From Talinum fruticosum (taxonomy: Eukaryota > Streptophyta > Magnoliopsida > Caryophyllales > Talinaceae), in assembly GCA_021018815.1 (NCBI GenBank), contig JAITYX010000005.1, forward strand, positions 10,772,001 to 10,836,000: a stretch of DNA of 64,000 nucleotides. Direction: 5' to 3'. The notes under the pieces were generated by a model. That model searched no databases. It had not been told where the DNA came from and was given only the letters and a program-made list of their open reading frames with translations. Below, one piece after another: positions 11,561-22,900 of this stretch (position 1 is its first letter; each line of letters opens with the position of its first letter). Position numbers and translations under genes: made by a program.

Positions 11561-12215
11561 TATCGAGGTATGATTGGATCTTTGCTATATCTTACTTCAA
11601 GCAGGCCGATATAATGTTCAGTGTTTGTTTATGCGCAAGATTTCAAGCTAATCCAAAAGAATCACATCTCACTACGGTGAAGAGAATATTTAGATATCTT
11701 GCAGTACTCGGAATTTAGGTATATGGTATTCTAGAGACTCGTAACCGACTCGACTGGGTACTCAAATGCAGACTACGCATGATACAAAGTTAATCGAAAG
11801 AGCACATCCGGAGCTTGCCAATTTCTGGGTCAATCCCTAATATCTTGGCACTCAAAGAAGCAGAATTTGGTAGCTCTATCGATCGCGGAGGCTGAATATA
11901 TTGTCACTGGAGCTTGTTGCGCTTAGATTCTTTGGATAAAACAACACTTGAAGGATCTTGGACTATTTCTTAACTCAGCTCCAATCAAGTGTGACAACCA
12001 AAGCGCAATCAGTATCACCAAGAATCCTGTCCAAGCATTCAAAAACAAAGCATATTGAGGTCGGTATCACTTCTTACGCGATCACTCAAAAAGGGTGATA
12101 TTGCACTTGAGTTTATTCCTACTAATCTTCAATTAGCTGATATCTTTACTAAGCCTCTTGGTGAAGATCAGTTTTGTTTTATTCTGAATGAGCTTGGTAT
12201 GTTAAATGCTTAATT
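11560..12215 (+). pseudogene. Sirevirus A RNase H (broken)
   Basis: Begins with the connection region (YRGMIGSLLYLTSSRPDIMFSV-like, 11560-11640, interrupted) and ends with the copia RNase [30 protein letters not shown] (11838-11925), ILWIKQHLKDLG, then IKCDNQSAISITKNPVQ (11985-12035). The acidic residues of AEAEY and CDNQSA are present, but stops and frame changes occur between them and near 12045. The frame runs out near NELGMLNA at about 12190-12212, aligning with the intact end of the same domain in B (39488). Confidence 0.8.
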
Positions 12216-12845
12216 CCGTACTACCTTTGTTGCATAATTCGTGCTATGTGCTTTCTCTGTTAATAACAATTAGTTCAGCTTGATTCAGTGATACTCGGGC
12301 TTATAGTTATTTCGTGTTTCGAGTCACTCGTAAACCTTTCGAGTCAAACTCGCACGTAGAAAAACTTGGACATCAAATTTTCGAAACTATCTCTAGAACA
12401 GTGGAGAGTTTCGGATTATATTTTCAAAATCTTTCTCTCTCTCTCTCTCGATCGCTACGATCGGATCTTAGCCGTGGATTTCTAACCGCCGGTATCTCAA
12501 CCGTTGAAGAGAACCGTCACACCGGTCTTTGGTGACTGATGGACAAGCCGAGTCGAACGGAGTTATACTTAACGGATAGTTGACGGGCGTGCTTATTTTC
12601 TATAAATAATGTCTATCTATCTTCATCTCGGCATTCTAAACTCCATCTCTCTCAAAAGAAACTTCTCGCGGAAGATTACTACGTGAACAGATCACTCTTG
12701 ATCGTCCGCAAGTATCGAAGAAGCTCTCTCTCTCTCGTAAGTTACAACCGCTCTCATCTCTTTCTTCTACATTTTTCATTTTCTTCTCTTCTACACCTCC
12801 TTCTCTCTCCTATTCGAAAAGTTTCATCTTTTCTCTCCTTCTCTC
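12216..12845 (+). other. Sirevirus A spacer between pol and the 3' reading frame
   Basis: Non-coding. Contains CTCTCT runs (12431-12450, 12724-12736) and a TATAAATAA at 12601, which could serve a downstream transcript of the extra frame; corresponds to 38985-39480 in B. Confidence 0.4.
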
Positions 12846-14190
12846 ACAATGCCTAAAAGAGGAAACCATCCCGACTTCCAGTGTTTCTCCCTCTTCCAAA
12901 AAGCCTCGTACCAATAAGCCGTAAAGCTCAACCCCTTCCAAACCCGTTGTCACCCAAAGACCTTGCGCTGGATGACAAATTCTTTCCAACAACCAAATTT
13001 TCTTGGTTGTCCAACATACAAACCACCGGAGTATACCACTTCCTGTGTTTCAATGAGTTCATCTATCCCGAACTCATTTCGAGTTCTATGCTCACCTTAC
13101 CCACTCCGAAAATGTTCTAACCTCTAGGGTTCGGAACATTACCGTTCGCATCAACACCTCTCTCCTCCACCGCCTGTTCAAAGTCTCTTCTCTTTCTTGA
13201 ACAACAATCCTATTCCTTTCACCGAAGTCGCCGACGACTTCTTTGAAAAATACGCCAAAGAATTCCCCGGGTCCAGGAAAAACTTTTCGTGACTCGGTTG
13301 AAGTCGAAGCTCGCCTTCCGTGCTTTCGCCGATGAGAACCTTCTTCCTCACAAGCATTCCAGCAAGGAGAACCCCAACTCCAAGCACCTCAAAGCTCTCT
13401 TCGACATCCTTGAGCGATACGAAGTAGACCTCTTCCCCTCCATCATTGAGCGGATGGCCACCGTGCCAGCTCAACTCCAATCCAAGAAGAACACCTCCCT
13501 TCCTTTCGGTGCTCTTCCGACCCTTGTCTTCAAACTATTCCAAGTTCCTCTCCCTCGGACCCAAACGCGGTGTCCGAGGCCGCCATTGTGGTCGGCAAGA
13601 AGGAACTACAGGGGTACGGATACCGAGAAATTGACCCCGGTGTCCGGGTTCACAACTCGGAGCCGAGGCCTCCCACTCCTCCTCGGACTCAAAATCAACC
13701 CCTCTCCCTCTTCCCTCTACACTGGTGGTGCCTCCACCTCAGGTGCCTCCAAATCTCTCTCGCCCTCTTGTCCCGCTTTCATGGACAAGATCAGCTCCGT
13801 GTCTTCGAATTCGGAGACATGCTCGGAGCTTTCAAATCTGTCCTCCAAGGTCCGACCATCAACCAAAAGACTCGGTCAATCCCAAATCCGAGAGCAAGTA
13901 GTATCTAGTTCTTGAGATGAGGGAGCTGGTCAAGGAGCGAAGGAGCTGGTCGAGCTCCTCGAGAGAGACGGTCCAAGGCGGCTCAGGACCGGGATGACTC
14001 GGACGCGTCCGAAGCGTCTTCGAGCCTAGTGTCCGACCTCCTCGGACAGCGGGGATGAGGAAGAAGAGGAAGAAGCCGCAGATGCAGCAGAAGATGCCGA
14101 GGAACCCGCGGCTGAGGCGAGCCCTTCCGGCAAAGGGAAGAAGAGGCCGTGGCAACTTTTGAGGGTCGATCGCTCCCCAAGCTCAAATAG
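12846..14190 (+). pseudogene. Sirevirus A extra 3' reading frame (env-position)
   Basis: Starts MPKRGNHPDFQ at 12849 and is broken early. Recognisable regions are LDDKFFPTTKFSWLSNIQTTGVYHFLCFNEFIYPELISSSM (12968-13095), RNITVRINTSLLHRLFKVSS-like sequence near 13133-13190, and KNSSKENPNSKHLKALFDILERYEVDLFPSIIERM (about 13355-13455). A low-complexity acidic and Ser-rich tail (13900-14190) follows. B has the same series on its minus strand (38975 down to 37250). Sireviruses often carry a frame between pol and the 3' LTR that has been called env-like. I see no signal peptide or membrane segment here, and parts of it resemble plant transposon-associated gag-like proteins, so its role is unknown. 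Confidence 0.6.
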
Positions 14191-14581
14191 TTGTACTCAG
14201 CTCGCATGACAGCCTGGGTGGGTCGACGACCTAGCCTCTCCAGCTGGGTCGACAGAGCAGCCCCTCCAGCCACCGAGGTCCCAAGGGAAGAACCCCTCGA
14301 TCCACTTTCTCCGGGTCAGCCCACTCGGAGCCGAGCCCCCGACGATTATCCCGGCTTCTCCTCGCCGCGCTCAAGCACATCGTCAAGATCATATCGCGCC
14401 GGCGAACCTCGGCCTCCACTCGAAATCCCCCTCCCTCGTAGGAGCCATGCACCGAGTCACATTCCCTCGGTGTCCCCTAATTTTCCTCTTTCTCATTTTT
14501 TTGTTTTGTCCGGATAACTAATTTGTATTACTTGTTCTTTTCTCCCTTCTTTTTGTTAATTTTTTTTTGCTGAAAGGCAAG

Positions 14582-14662
14582 GGGGAGAAATAGAGTCGAA
14601 AAATTGTTGTCTTATTTAGGGGAGAAATAGAGTCGAAAAATTGTTGTCTTATTTAGGGGAGT
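14582..14662 (+). repeat. Tandem 37-bp repeats with polypurine cores
   Basis: GGGGAGAAATAGAGTCG starts at 14582 and again at 14619, and GGGGAG recurs at 14656: two full copies and a partial third. Multiple polypurine tracts before the 3' LTR are a known Sirevirus trait. Confidence 0.8.
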
Positions 14663-14904
14663 TTTCGTTTTTATTAACTCTTGTAATTTCTATTAAGATC
14701 AATGAAGTAATGCTTTCTCTTACATAATCGTTTCTATGTTTAAAATGTTTCGAGCTTACATTATTTCATTGCTAAGTATCTTTACCTTATGCTCGACTAT
14801 ATGCTTCTTGCTCGAACTATTGAGTATATCTTACTCATGCGCAAGCCACTTAGAATCATTTTTCTCTAACAAAATTTCTGTTTAAGTATGGAATGCCTTT
14901 CATC

Positions 14905-14917
14905 AAAAAGGGGAGAT
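14905..14917 (+). other. Sirevirus A polypurine tract
   Basis: AAAAAGGGGAGAT immediately precedes the TGAAGACTC start of the 3' LTR, where plus-strand priming is expected. The B equivalent is at 36683-36697 (reverse strand). Confidence 0.8.
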
Positions 14918-16495
14918 TGAAGACTCATACATTTCTCAACGCACTTCTTAGTTGCATTAAACGAGTCAGTATAACAATCCCATGCTTTTAGAGTTTTGAT
15001 TCTAAGGCATTCTCGGCTTCGCGTAAACCTCCTTTAGTAAAATAGTATCTTTTCTCGAGTGATACGGCTTTCACTTATTACATTTATTGCTTATCCGTTT
15101 GAGACTCGTAAAAGTGGTTCTTTGTTCCGAGTCCATCTTCACTCAGATTTATCGCAGCTTTAAATAGACTAGTGTTTCGTCTTTCTCTCACTCGAATCTT
15201 ACTTCGATTACAAGCTCTATTTTCGTTAGAGTCAATATCTTTAGTCCTGTTTCACACTTAGTCTATATCAAGTAATCTCACTCGATATTCTTTATGGAAC
15301 TTGTTCTATCGCTTAGACTAAGTCATATGGAATACCGAGTATCATGGATATTGGATTCGTAAAATTCCATTTCATTTTTGACTCGGATAAACGAGTTGCT
15401 TAATTATCATAATTATTTTATTATCTCGTGTCTAACTTTGGACCAAAGTATTTTATACTTTGAGAACCGAATTGATTTACTTTTGTAGGTTATTCATTCG
15501 AGGATACACCTTTTTCAAACCACAAAAGTAGCGAGGCTTCGTAACGTCAAATCACCAACAGATATGGCTTTTCACCTTCCCTCGCTTCAGTCCTAGAAGA
15601 TTGTGTCGAAGTTGTCTATTTCCAAATCTGAAAACCGAAACGCCAAGCTTAACGGTGGTTTCCACTTTATCTTTCAAGACACTACCAATGGTTTTGGGAC
15701 TTCCAAGAGAGACAAACCGTTGTCCAACGTTCACATTGTAATCGGATACTTTCCGAGTGACTCGAAAGCTTTTATCAACGGTAACAGAAGACTCTCGGTC
15801 AGCGAGATGAAGATAACGGCTACTCGCCTGGTTACCTATAAATTGAAGCCACCTCACAAGACCTGAAGAATTGCCGAATCTATTGTTAATACACATACTT
15901 GAGAAAAGTCATTGTATTGACTTTCAATCTTCTACTTACAACTCCCACTCTGTAATTCTTTACTTTCGAGTTGTAAGGTCTTGTACTCGCTACAAACTCT
16001 TTCTTACATTCTTTGTAAGGTCCCTTGACTAAGCCGTAAGGGTTAACTCAGCTTAGTTGTCCCTAGCTGTAAGGGTTATCTCAGCTAGGAAGTACTAGAT
16101 CGTATAAGGAAATTTCGAGTCTAGGAAAACTTGTACGGAGTTGTCTAAGGGACCAACTCGGGTTAAGTCGGTTCACGGTATTTTGTGGACTCAAAATAGT
16201 GGATTTGACTTCGTGTCCGGATTGACACAGTCCGTGGTTTTCTCGCCCCAGGAGGGTTTCCACGTAAAATCTAAGTGTTATCTTTCCGAGTTCATTCTAG
16301 ACTCGCACGACCTTTATCGCTCTTGTTCTTTCCGATTGATTGCTTTTTGAGTCCAATCTTTTCGACCCAGCTTAATAGACTCGGAATCTATCTTCCTTTC
16401 TACTTCTGCGCAAAAGAGTGTGATTCCGCAGAGAATTTCCTATCACCCTATTCACCCCCTCTAGGGTGAGTCGACTCTCCCCGAGCAAACCTTCA
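14918..16495 (+). repeat. Sirevirus A 3' LTR
   Basis: Runs from TGAAGACTCATAC to GAGCAAACCTTCA, about 1578 bp with TG...CA ends. TATA box at 15837-15844; palindrome arms CACCCTA 16444-16450 and TAGGGTG 16462-16468. Compared with the 5' copy, many differences lie at CTCG/CGAG motifs. After 16495 the Athila LTR resumes. Confidence 0.85.
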
Positions 16496-16907
16496 CTTAA
16501 TTTGTAATGTTTAAAGATAGAATTGCTAGTTAGAAGATCAATTAATAATCTATGTTTATGACTTGATTGAATTAAAAACCTACGAGAATAGGCAATTGGT
16601 CGAAGTCAAGTAATTCACTCTATTTTGAAAGAAAGTTGTGATTTCCTTATCGATTATCAATCTTTAAATCATCCAATATGAAAAGCATATGTCTAACTAC
16701 CGAATAGATACATTTTAGGTGAATGAATTCCTAGGTGACTTAGTTTTATAGATTTCTTAAAGCAATCTAGTAGTTATTAATAATCAACCATTCAATTTGA
16801 ATAGCTCAAAGATATTGAGACGATTAATACTTAGTACATAGCATTGGTCCGTATGGACGACACTAGATTATGACAATGATAAATCCGTGCACTTGCAGAG
16901 TCAATCA
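16496..16907 (+). mobile_element. Athila-type LTR 1, last segment
   Basis: CTTAATTTGTAATG at 16496 aligns with LTR 2 from 18383, and the match continues to the LTR end (GAGTCAATCA, compare 18789-18798). About 157 bp of LTR 2 (roughly 18225-18382) has no counterpart here or at 5750, so it was lost at the Sirevirus A insertion point. Confidence 0.8.
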
Positions 16908-16913
16908 AGTTTT

Positions 16914-16986
16914 TGGCACCGTTGCTAGGGAACGAACCCTGGTTACCCACGTGATAGATGGGAATACTCACCACTATACTACACCA
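16914..16986 (-). tRNA. tRNA-Asp-like sequence (pseudo) extending the primer site
   Basis: Read on the minus strand this is an almost complete tRNA-Asp: D-arm region TAGTATAGTGGTGAG, anticodon arm CCCAT-CTATCAC-GTGGG, T-arm region GGGTTCGTTCC, and a 3' end ...AACGGTGCCA that includes the CCA. Anticodon position 34 reads A where eukaryotic tRNA-Asp has G (anticodon ATC instead of GTC). Because CCA is normally not genomic in eukaryotes, and because the sequence begins 6 bases after the LTR end exactly where the Athila primer site belongs, it is most likely a reverse-transcribed primer and not a gene. The first seven acceptor bases do not pair well. Comparison is from memory of the plant tRNA-Asp consensus. 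Confidence 0.75.
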
Positions 16987-17023
16987 AAGTCAATAAATAA
17001 ATCACCACTATAGTACATCAAAG
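16969..17023 (+). repeat. 22-bp direct duplication after the tRNA-like copy
   Basis: TCACCACTATACTACACCAAAG at 16969-16990 recurs as TCACCACTATAGTACATCAAAG at 17002-17023 with two differences. The duplicated part is the 5' end of the tRNA-Asp-like sequence. Confidence 0.85.
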
Positions 17024-17381
17024 ACTTGGTTATCTAATATGGAAGCACCAAATCATTTGAGTGGAGTATTTTCGTATTTTCAAAGTAGGGTTCTACCGGT
17101 CTTACTAGCTCTATCGTTCTACATGTGCCAATGTGATTTATTTAAGTGATGATTTGGGTGATTGATCAAGTTTGTCTTTGTGGTCTTCAATATGGTTTTT
17201 GAAAATTTTCTTTCTTTCCGATTATCAAAGGGCTTTGTGTGCTTATGGGCTATTGTTGTCTTCATGTTCCTTCCGATACTTGCAGTTGTCTAACTTGAGA
17301 AGGTTATGCTTCTTTAGCGGGACATCATTCCTGCATTTTGACCTTACTTGAGGGCGAGCAAGTTTTAAGCATGGGAAAATT

Positions 17382-18800
17382 TGATAAGTGCATGAAACAC
17401 ATTATTTTCTTAGGCATTTTGATGCTTTTCTTTGAGAAATTTGGTTGAATGGAGCATGTTTATGTTCTGTTTTCAGCTTTACACTTGTATTTTCGGTTTT
17501 GAGATGATTTGTACAAATTTGATCACCAATATTAAGTATTTCAAAGATTAGTTGGTGTCTTGAGCATTAAGAAGACCAACACGGTCTAACATTGCAGCTT
17601 AGAATGACCATTCCCCTTGTTTTCCCGCAGATTTCACTTTTATTAGCCAACATGGGCAGCTCATGTCGGCCGACACGACCTATATTGGAGGTTCATTCCT
17701 CTAGTTTTCTACGTCTAGAACGGGTGGGCCGTGTCCGCCGACATAGCTCGTTTTGCTTCGATTCCATAAAGATTTTGTATAATTGTAACCAAAGCGGCCA
17801 TATTGGCTGCAATTTTTGTCGTGTCGCTTCAATTTTGACGGTTTCATCTTTTGAATGACTCGTAATTGCTATTAAAGCTTGATTTTGCAACTGTTTTGAG
17901 GCATCCTTCGTAATCTTCTACATGTTTTCCACCATTGTTCATCCTAAAAAGCTTCATCCAAGCATTAGAAAGAGAGGGTTAAGAGATTCAAGAAGAGAAG
18001 TGCAAATTTGAAGGAAGACTTGAAGATCGAAAGATCGAAAGATCGAGTTGTTCGTGACAAGAGGTTCAAGCGACGCTTTTAGAGACTAAGCATTTTTATT
18101 CCTCCCTTTTCTCTTTTATTTTTAATGCAAACCGTGTTAGATTTGTTGTTATCTTTGATAATGTGTGAGTGTTACTTTTTAACCTAAGGGTTTCTAAAAC
18201 CAAATAATGTTATCTATTCAAGAATCTAACTTTTGTGCTTGAATTTTGTTTGGATTGATTCTATATATCTATCTTAGAGTTTTCATGATATTGTGAGATT
18301 ATTGGTCATTTTCTTGCATATACTCTAGTTGTTTGAATGAAGTAATAAAAGGAGAAGTTCAACATCGGAAAACCGAGATGGACTTAATTTGTGATAACTA
18401 GAGATAGAATTGCTAATTAGGAGATCAATTCATAATTCATGTTTATGACTTGACTGAATCAAAACCCATGAGAATAAGAAACTGGTTTAAGTCAACTAAT
18501 TCACTTCATTTGGAAAGAAAGTTGTGATTGCCCTATCTATTATCGATATTTGAATCATCCAAATGAATAAAAACCACATGTCTAACTACCGAATAGAAAC
18601 ATTTTAGGTAAAACAATTCAAAGGTGACTTAGTTTTATATATTTCTTAAATTGATTTAGTAGTTGTTAACTAACTAACCATTTGATTTAAATAGCTTAGC
18701 ATATTGAAATGATTAATACTTAGTACATTGCATCGAGTACTTACTGAACGACACTTGATTATTATAACGATAAATTTGTACACTTGAGGAGCAAATGACA
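17382..18800 (+). repeat. Athila-type LTR 2
   Basis: Begins TGATAAGTGC after a purine-rich GCATGGGAAAAT tract. Aligns along its length with the three pieces of LTR 1. Contains the CATGGGC...TCATG and TGTCGGCCGACA palindromes (17651-17675). It ends near AAATGA(CA) at 18798-18800, directly against LINE sequence. Confidence 0.8.
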
Positions 18801-19912
18801 GATCTATCCCGAAACCAAGGTAACTCATCCGCCCCGTGTTACTTGTGACCATTGCTTGATCTTCATTCAAACTAACCCTATGATTGCTAGGAATAAAGCT
18901 ACTTTTAGGACTTCTATTGCCTAAGATCTTCACCCTCGCTTGATTCGTTTTTAGCAGATGTCCGGTCCTCACATCTTAATTTTTTTGGAGAATGTCTCCA
19001 AGTTTAAAAAGTTGCCCCTATGTGGCTTTCTAATATTTTTGGTAATATTAAGGTTTATAAATCTAGAACTCGACTCGTTTGAATAGAGTCCAAAAACCTT
19101 TGGCTTTTAAGAATACTCCTTTCCTCCGAAGACTTGAAAGGGACCTTTCTAATTTTTATAAGATATTTCTTAAAATGGATAAAAGTATTTGGGCTTAAAG
19201 GGTTAGGCTTCAGGACCTCCTTTTTAAGGATCTTAACACTAAATACTTCCATATGATTACTACGGTTAAAAATTGCAAAAAAAAAAAAAAAATTACCTAT
19301 TAGAGACCAAGCTGATAACTAGATCTCCAACCCTCAGGACCTCAACATGCATATCTCTAAACACATTTAAAACCTCTTTAAGAAAGCAGGAGATAATTCT
19401 ACTTTAATTGATTCCTGTTTAAGAAAGCAAAAATGTCATTTTTTCCCCGAAGCCGCTGTCCTGGAATCTGCAAAGCAATAAAAGAAAGAAGAACTAACTT
19501 TTGCTAAGCAACAAGACTTCATTCATTTGTCAATCAAAAAAGGAAATGAATTATCCTCCTACTTTTTAGCATGAATCCGTTTCATGGAAGAAGTTCAAGG
19601 CTCCTAGACTTAGATGACATTCATGCCTTCTTCTATAAAAAATATTGGAATGTCAAGAAACTCAATTTATTTAATCTTATTCATATTTCCTTCCTTAATC
19701 CCTACACTATTTCTAAGTTCAACAATACCTTCATATGTCTTATCCTGAAGAAAGAGACTGTGGAGACATTGTTTGATCTTCGACCGATTAGCCTTTGCAA
19801 TGTGTCTTCTAAGTTTGCACCAAGATTATTTTTAATAGAATTAAAGAGCATATCCCTAATCTAGTTAGCCCATCCCAATCTGGAAGAAACCTATTTGATA
19901 ATATTATAGTTG
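18801..19912 (+). pseudogene. LINE (L1-type) relic, endonuclease end to reverse transcriptase start
   Basis: Translated pieces follow plant L1 ORF2 order: CDHCLIFIQ near 18840 (end of the endonuclease, usually SDHCP), WLSNIFGNIK (19022-19050), LERDLSNFYK (19120-19150), an FHMITT region (19245), then ARSSRLLDLDDIHAFFYKKYW (19583-19650), FNNTFICLILKKETVETLFDLRPISLCNVSSKF (19720-19820) and NRIKEHIPNLVSPSQSGRNLFDNI (19835-19905). Stops and frame changes are frequent and a poly-A run interrupts it at 19276-19291. It lacks the YADD-type catalytic box, which lies in the other half at 26.2 kb. It starts flush with Athila LTR 2, so the Athila element probably inserted in this LINE. Confidence 0.8.
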
Positions 19913-22900
19913 TACCATTGCTTTTGATTATGACAATTCAATTGATAATTATGTGTATAATTTATTTATGTCATATAGTTCTTAACATATTATCTTGTAT
20001 ATGATATCTTATTGTAATTCCGATATTTGTATATGAGATCCGAGTGCATTTTTAGTTCTATCTAAGGACTCGGACAATGAAGTTTGAGTTTGTACGCTAT
20101 CTCTACAGATTCATCTCATATTATACCTAAGCATATATGATTATATGATAAGTGGATACTCGCTTACTTAATGCTGAAATAAGTAGCCGGACGTAGTCGC
20201 TTCAAAGCATCCATATATATTATCCGAGTAGATTGACGAGGTAATTATTCTTTCCTAATTTAAGTCTATAATATTCCAACATGTTATTGATTTATTTTAT
20301 GCCTTATATACTAATTAATGTTGACAAAATCGTGTTGATTTGATTTGAATATTAAGAGACATTTTCTAAGATTGTTTCCTTATTTAGCCGTATTTTATTC
20401 TATTTATATTTGGCTAATATTTTATCTCGATATTATTATGGTAAAACTGAATTATATTGATGCAGCTTGTGTCTCATTTGGTAATCCCGTGATTTATGAG
20501 ATTATATCTATGAAATATATTCTATCTTGTTATACTCACCATATCCGAGTCTCGGATTCGGTGGAATCAATTCCAATAAGCATATCTTTTCTATACCTTA
20601 AGTATTTGAAAAATATAGTAATCTTCCTAATGCAAGATATTTTCATATATATTATTATGTATATCTCTTCAGGTGACATATTTGGAAGGTTTCATTGCCC
20701 AACTCGGATTCTATTAAAGCCGAAAGTAGAAGGAGTTTTAACGACTATTTTGAAAATAATCAAGAAGAAAAGCAGGGTGTTAAGATTGGACTTAGTATCA
20801 ATGCTGAAGTGTTAGAAGTTCTCAAAATGAAATTGCTGATTTTTCGGACTCGGATTCTGTATCCCTTATCAACTCAAATTTTCAAGATATATCCCCCAAC
20901 GGTTAGTTGATTGAAGAATAACGGTATTTCCAAACCGAATGATACAAAAGAAGATTTGAAGACCATATTACACAACCAAGAGACAAATGCTTCATTTGAT
21001 ATAATTCTATCTCTTTTAATTGTGAAAAATTTATTTCTTATTCACATCTTCTTGTAGCAAAGAGTTTTAGTGAAAATTCTTTGTGAGTGTACCACACTCG
21101 GGTGAAGTGTGAGGAGGACCTTAAGAGTTAGTGAACTCAAGAGTTCAGTTAAAGAGTTAAGTGAAGAAATATTGTGACTTAAACTCAGTCCGAGTATAAA
21201 AGAAATATAAATCAATCCTACGAAAGGATCTTTAGACATTCACTAATCTGAACCTAATAAGACTAACAGATAGTAGATTATTACAACTGAAAAATACCAC
21301 TATCTTTAGAAAATTTATTTTAAGAAAACAAAGATGATAGCAAAGCTAATTTTAAAAATTTTTTAAAAGTTGGATGAAGCATAAAAACAAGTAAAAATAA
21401 GACAAGAGGAAGAGACAAAAGAAAGAATTGAGGAGGAGAATCTAGGAGGGCAACATAGTTACCTCCCTGTCCATTACATTCAAAGTGACTCCAGGTGCCG
21501 ATTTGTTGTCCGCTTTCATAAACCCCCGCCTGCATTTCCAATCTCAAATGCTTAGTTATGTTAGTTGTACCAATTAACCATAAATAATAATTCAGTAACC
21601 ATAGTTCTACCATCACGTACATATAGTGTTTTTGCTTACTCAATTGTCAATTAACCGTAAATAATAATTCAGTAACCCATAGTTCTTCCATCACGTTCAC
21701 GTACATATAGTTATTTTGCTTACTCAATTATTTATATAAGCGATATAGGCCTTCCATTATATATAATTTTTTTCATATATATGACTCATATTCAAAATTT
21801 TGCGTAAGGAAAATATATGTAAAATTATTTAAACTGACATATATTTATGCTCAATTTTTAAATTTAAATTTCATATTATATACAATTATTTAAATAACAT
21901 ATGAATTGTACAAGATATTTAAATACAACGAGTACAATCTGGCCTACGTATTTACTTAGCATGCATACAGCAGAAATTTTTTTATTTGTCCACTTCGATA
22001 TACATTACCCAATACCAACTACATACATATCTATCCAAAAAATAAAAACTACATACATAGGTCTGATTTAAAAATAAATTTTTTTGTGTTAATCAATTGT
22101 ATTAACTATTAGTTGATAAATAACTACCAAAGATATATATCAAATAATATGGATCTCACTACAATATGTTTATATTTTATCACAAGAAAAATAATTATAC
22201 ATTTATAATAATTCATTTTGGTGTAACTTTATAAATACATTTACTGGATTAATCACAACTATACCTTAATTATAAAAATCAATTCGACACAATGTAGTAT
22301 GATTCAACATATTTTAATATATTTTAACATGGTTCAATATGTTTCACCATTTTATTATGATTCAGTAATAAGTACAATTAAATTCTTATCCTAAGTTCAA
22401 AACTAATATGCCTTAAAATAGCTTATTTAATACGAAAAATAACACAAGGATATGTATATTGTAGCAGTAATTTGATGGAAAGAGACAACTAACCTACGAG
22501 AATTTTGTTCCACATGCTTAGTTTATTATTATCTGTCCACTCGAGGGCTATAACATTAACAAGTATCCAACTATATATGAAGGTGTGGTTTGAGAATTAA
22601 ATTTTTGATGATAGTTATTGTATGAGCTATATTAGCTCGTGATAAATAATTAGCAAAGATATTTAATAATTAAATTAACTTATTTAACATGGAAAATAAT
22701 TATAAGAATATGTGCGTATTATAATAATATGAAGTAGGACAATATAATTAGGAGCACGCCTAGAATTATATTAGTTCTTATACATTATCCTTATTTTTTA
22801 TCAATTTCACTTCATTTATTTCATTACTTTCACGTTAATACAATTAGGATAAATCTCATTTTTAGGTAGTAAATGACCTTCATTCTATAAGAATGAAATA

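Larger units (their letters stand above)
5751..16495 (+). mobile_element. Sirevirus-type Ty1/copia element A
   Basis: A complete-length but defective copia element. In order: 5' LTR (start deleted), iMet primer site at 7171, gag, protease, integrase, reverse transcriptase, RNase H, an extra 3' reading frame, repeated polypurine tracts, and 3' LTR. Integrase before reverse transcriptase identifies copia. The long 3' extra region and the multiple polypurine tracts point to the Sirevirus group. Stops and frameshifts occur in every domain. It is inserted in Athila LTR 1. Confidence 0.85.
16908..17381 (+). mobile_element. Very short Athila-type internal region
   Basis: Only about 474 bp separate the end of LTR 1 from the start of LTR 2. 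It holds the primer site with the tRNA-Asp copy (16914-16986), a 22-bp tandem duplication, and 17060-17381, which aligns with the tail at 1850-2177. No gag or pol remains. It is either an extreme internal deletion or a product of recombination between elements. Confidence 0.7.

Noticed and set aside
12846..14190. A retroviral envelope gene
   Set aside because: Position fits the env-like frame of Sireviruses, but no signal peptide, cleavage site or membrane anchor can be seen.
16914..16986. A functional tRNA gene
   Set aside because: The acceptor stem does not pair well, box B has a change, the CCA is encoded, and the position is that of an LTR primer site.
20345..20815. A 156-residue open frame
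   Set aside because: Ile/Leu/Tyr-rich composition follows from AT-rich DNA, no motif, no recognised family.
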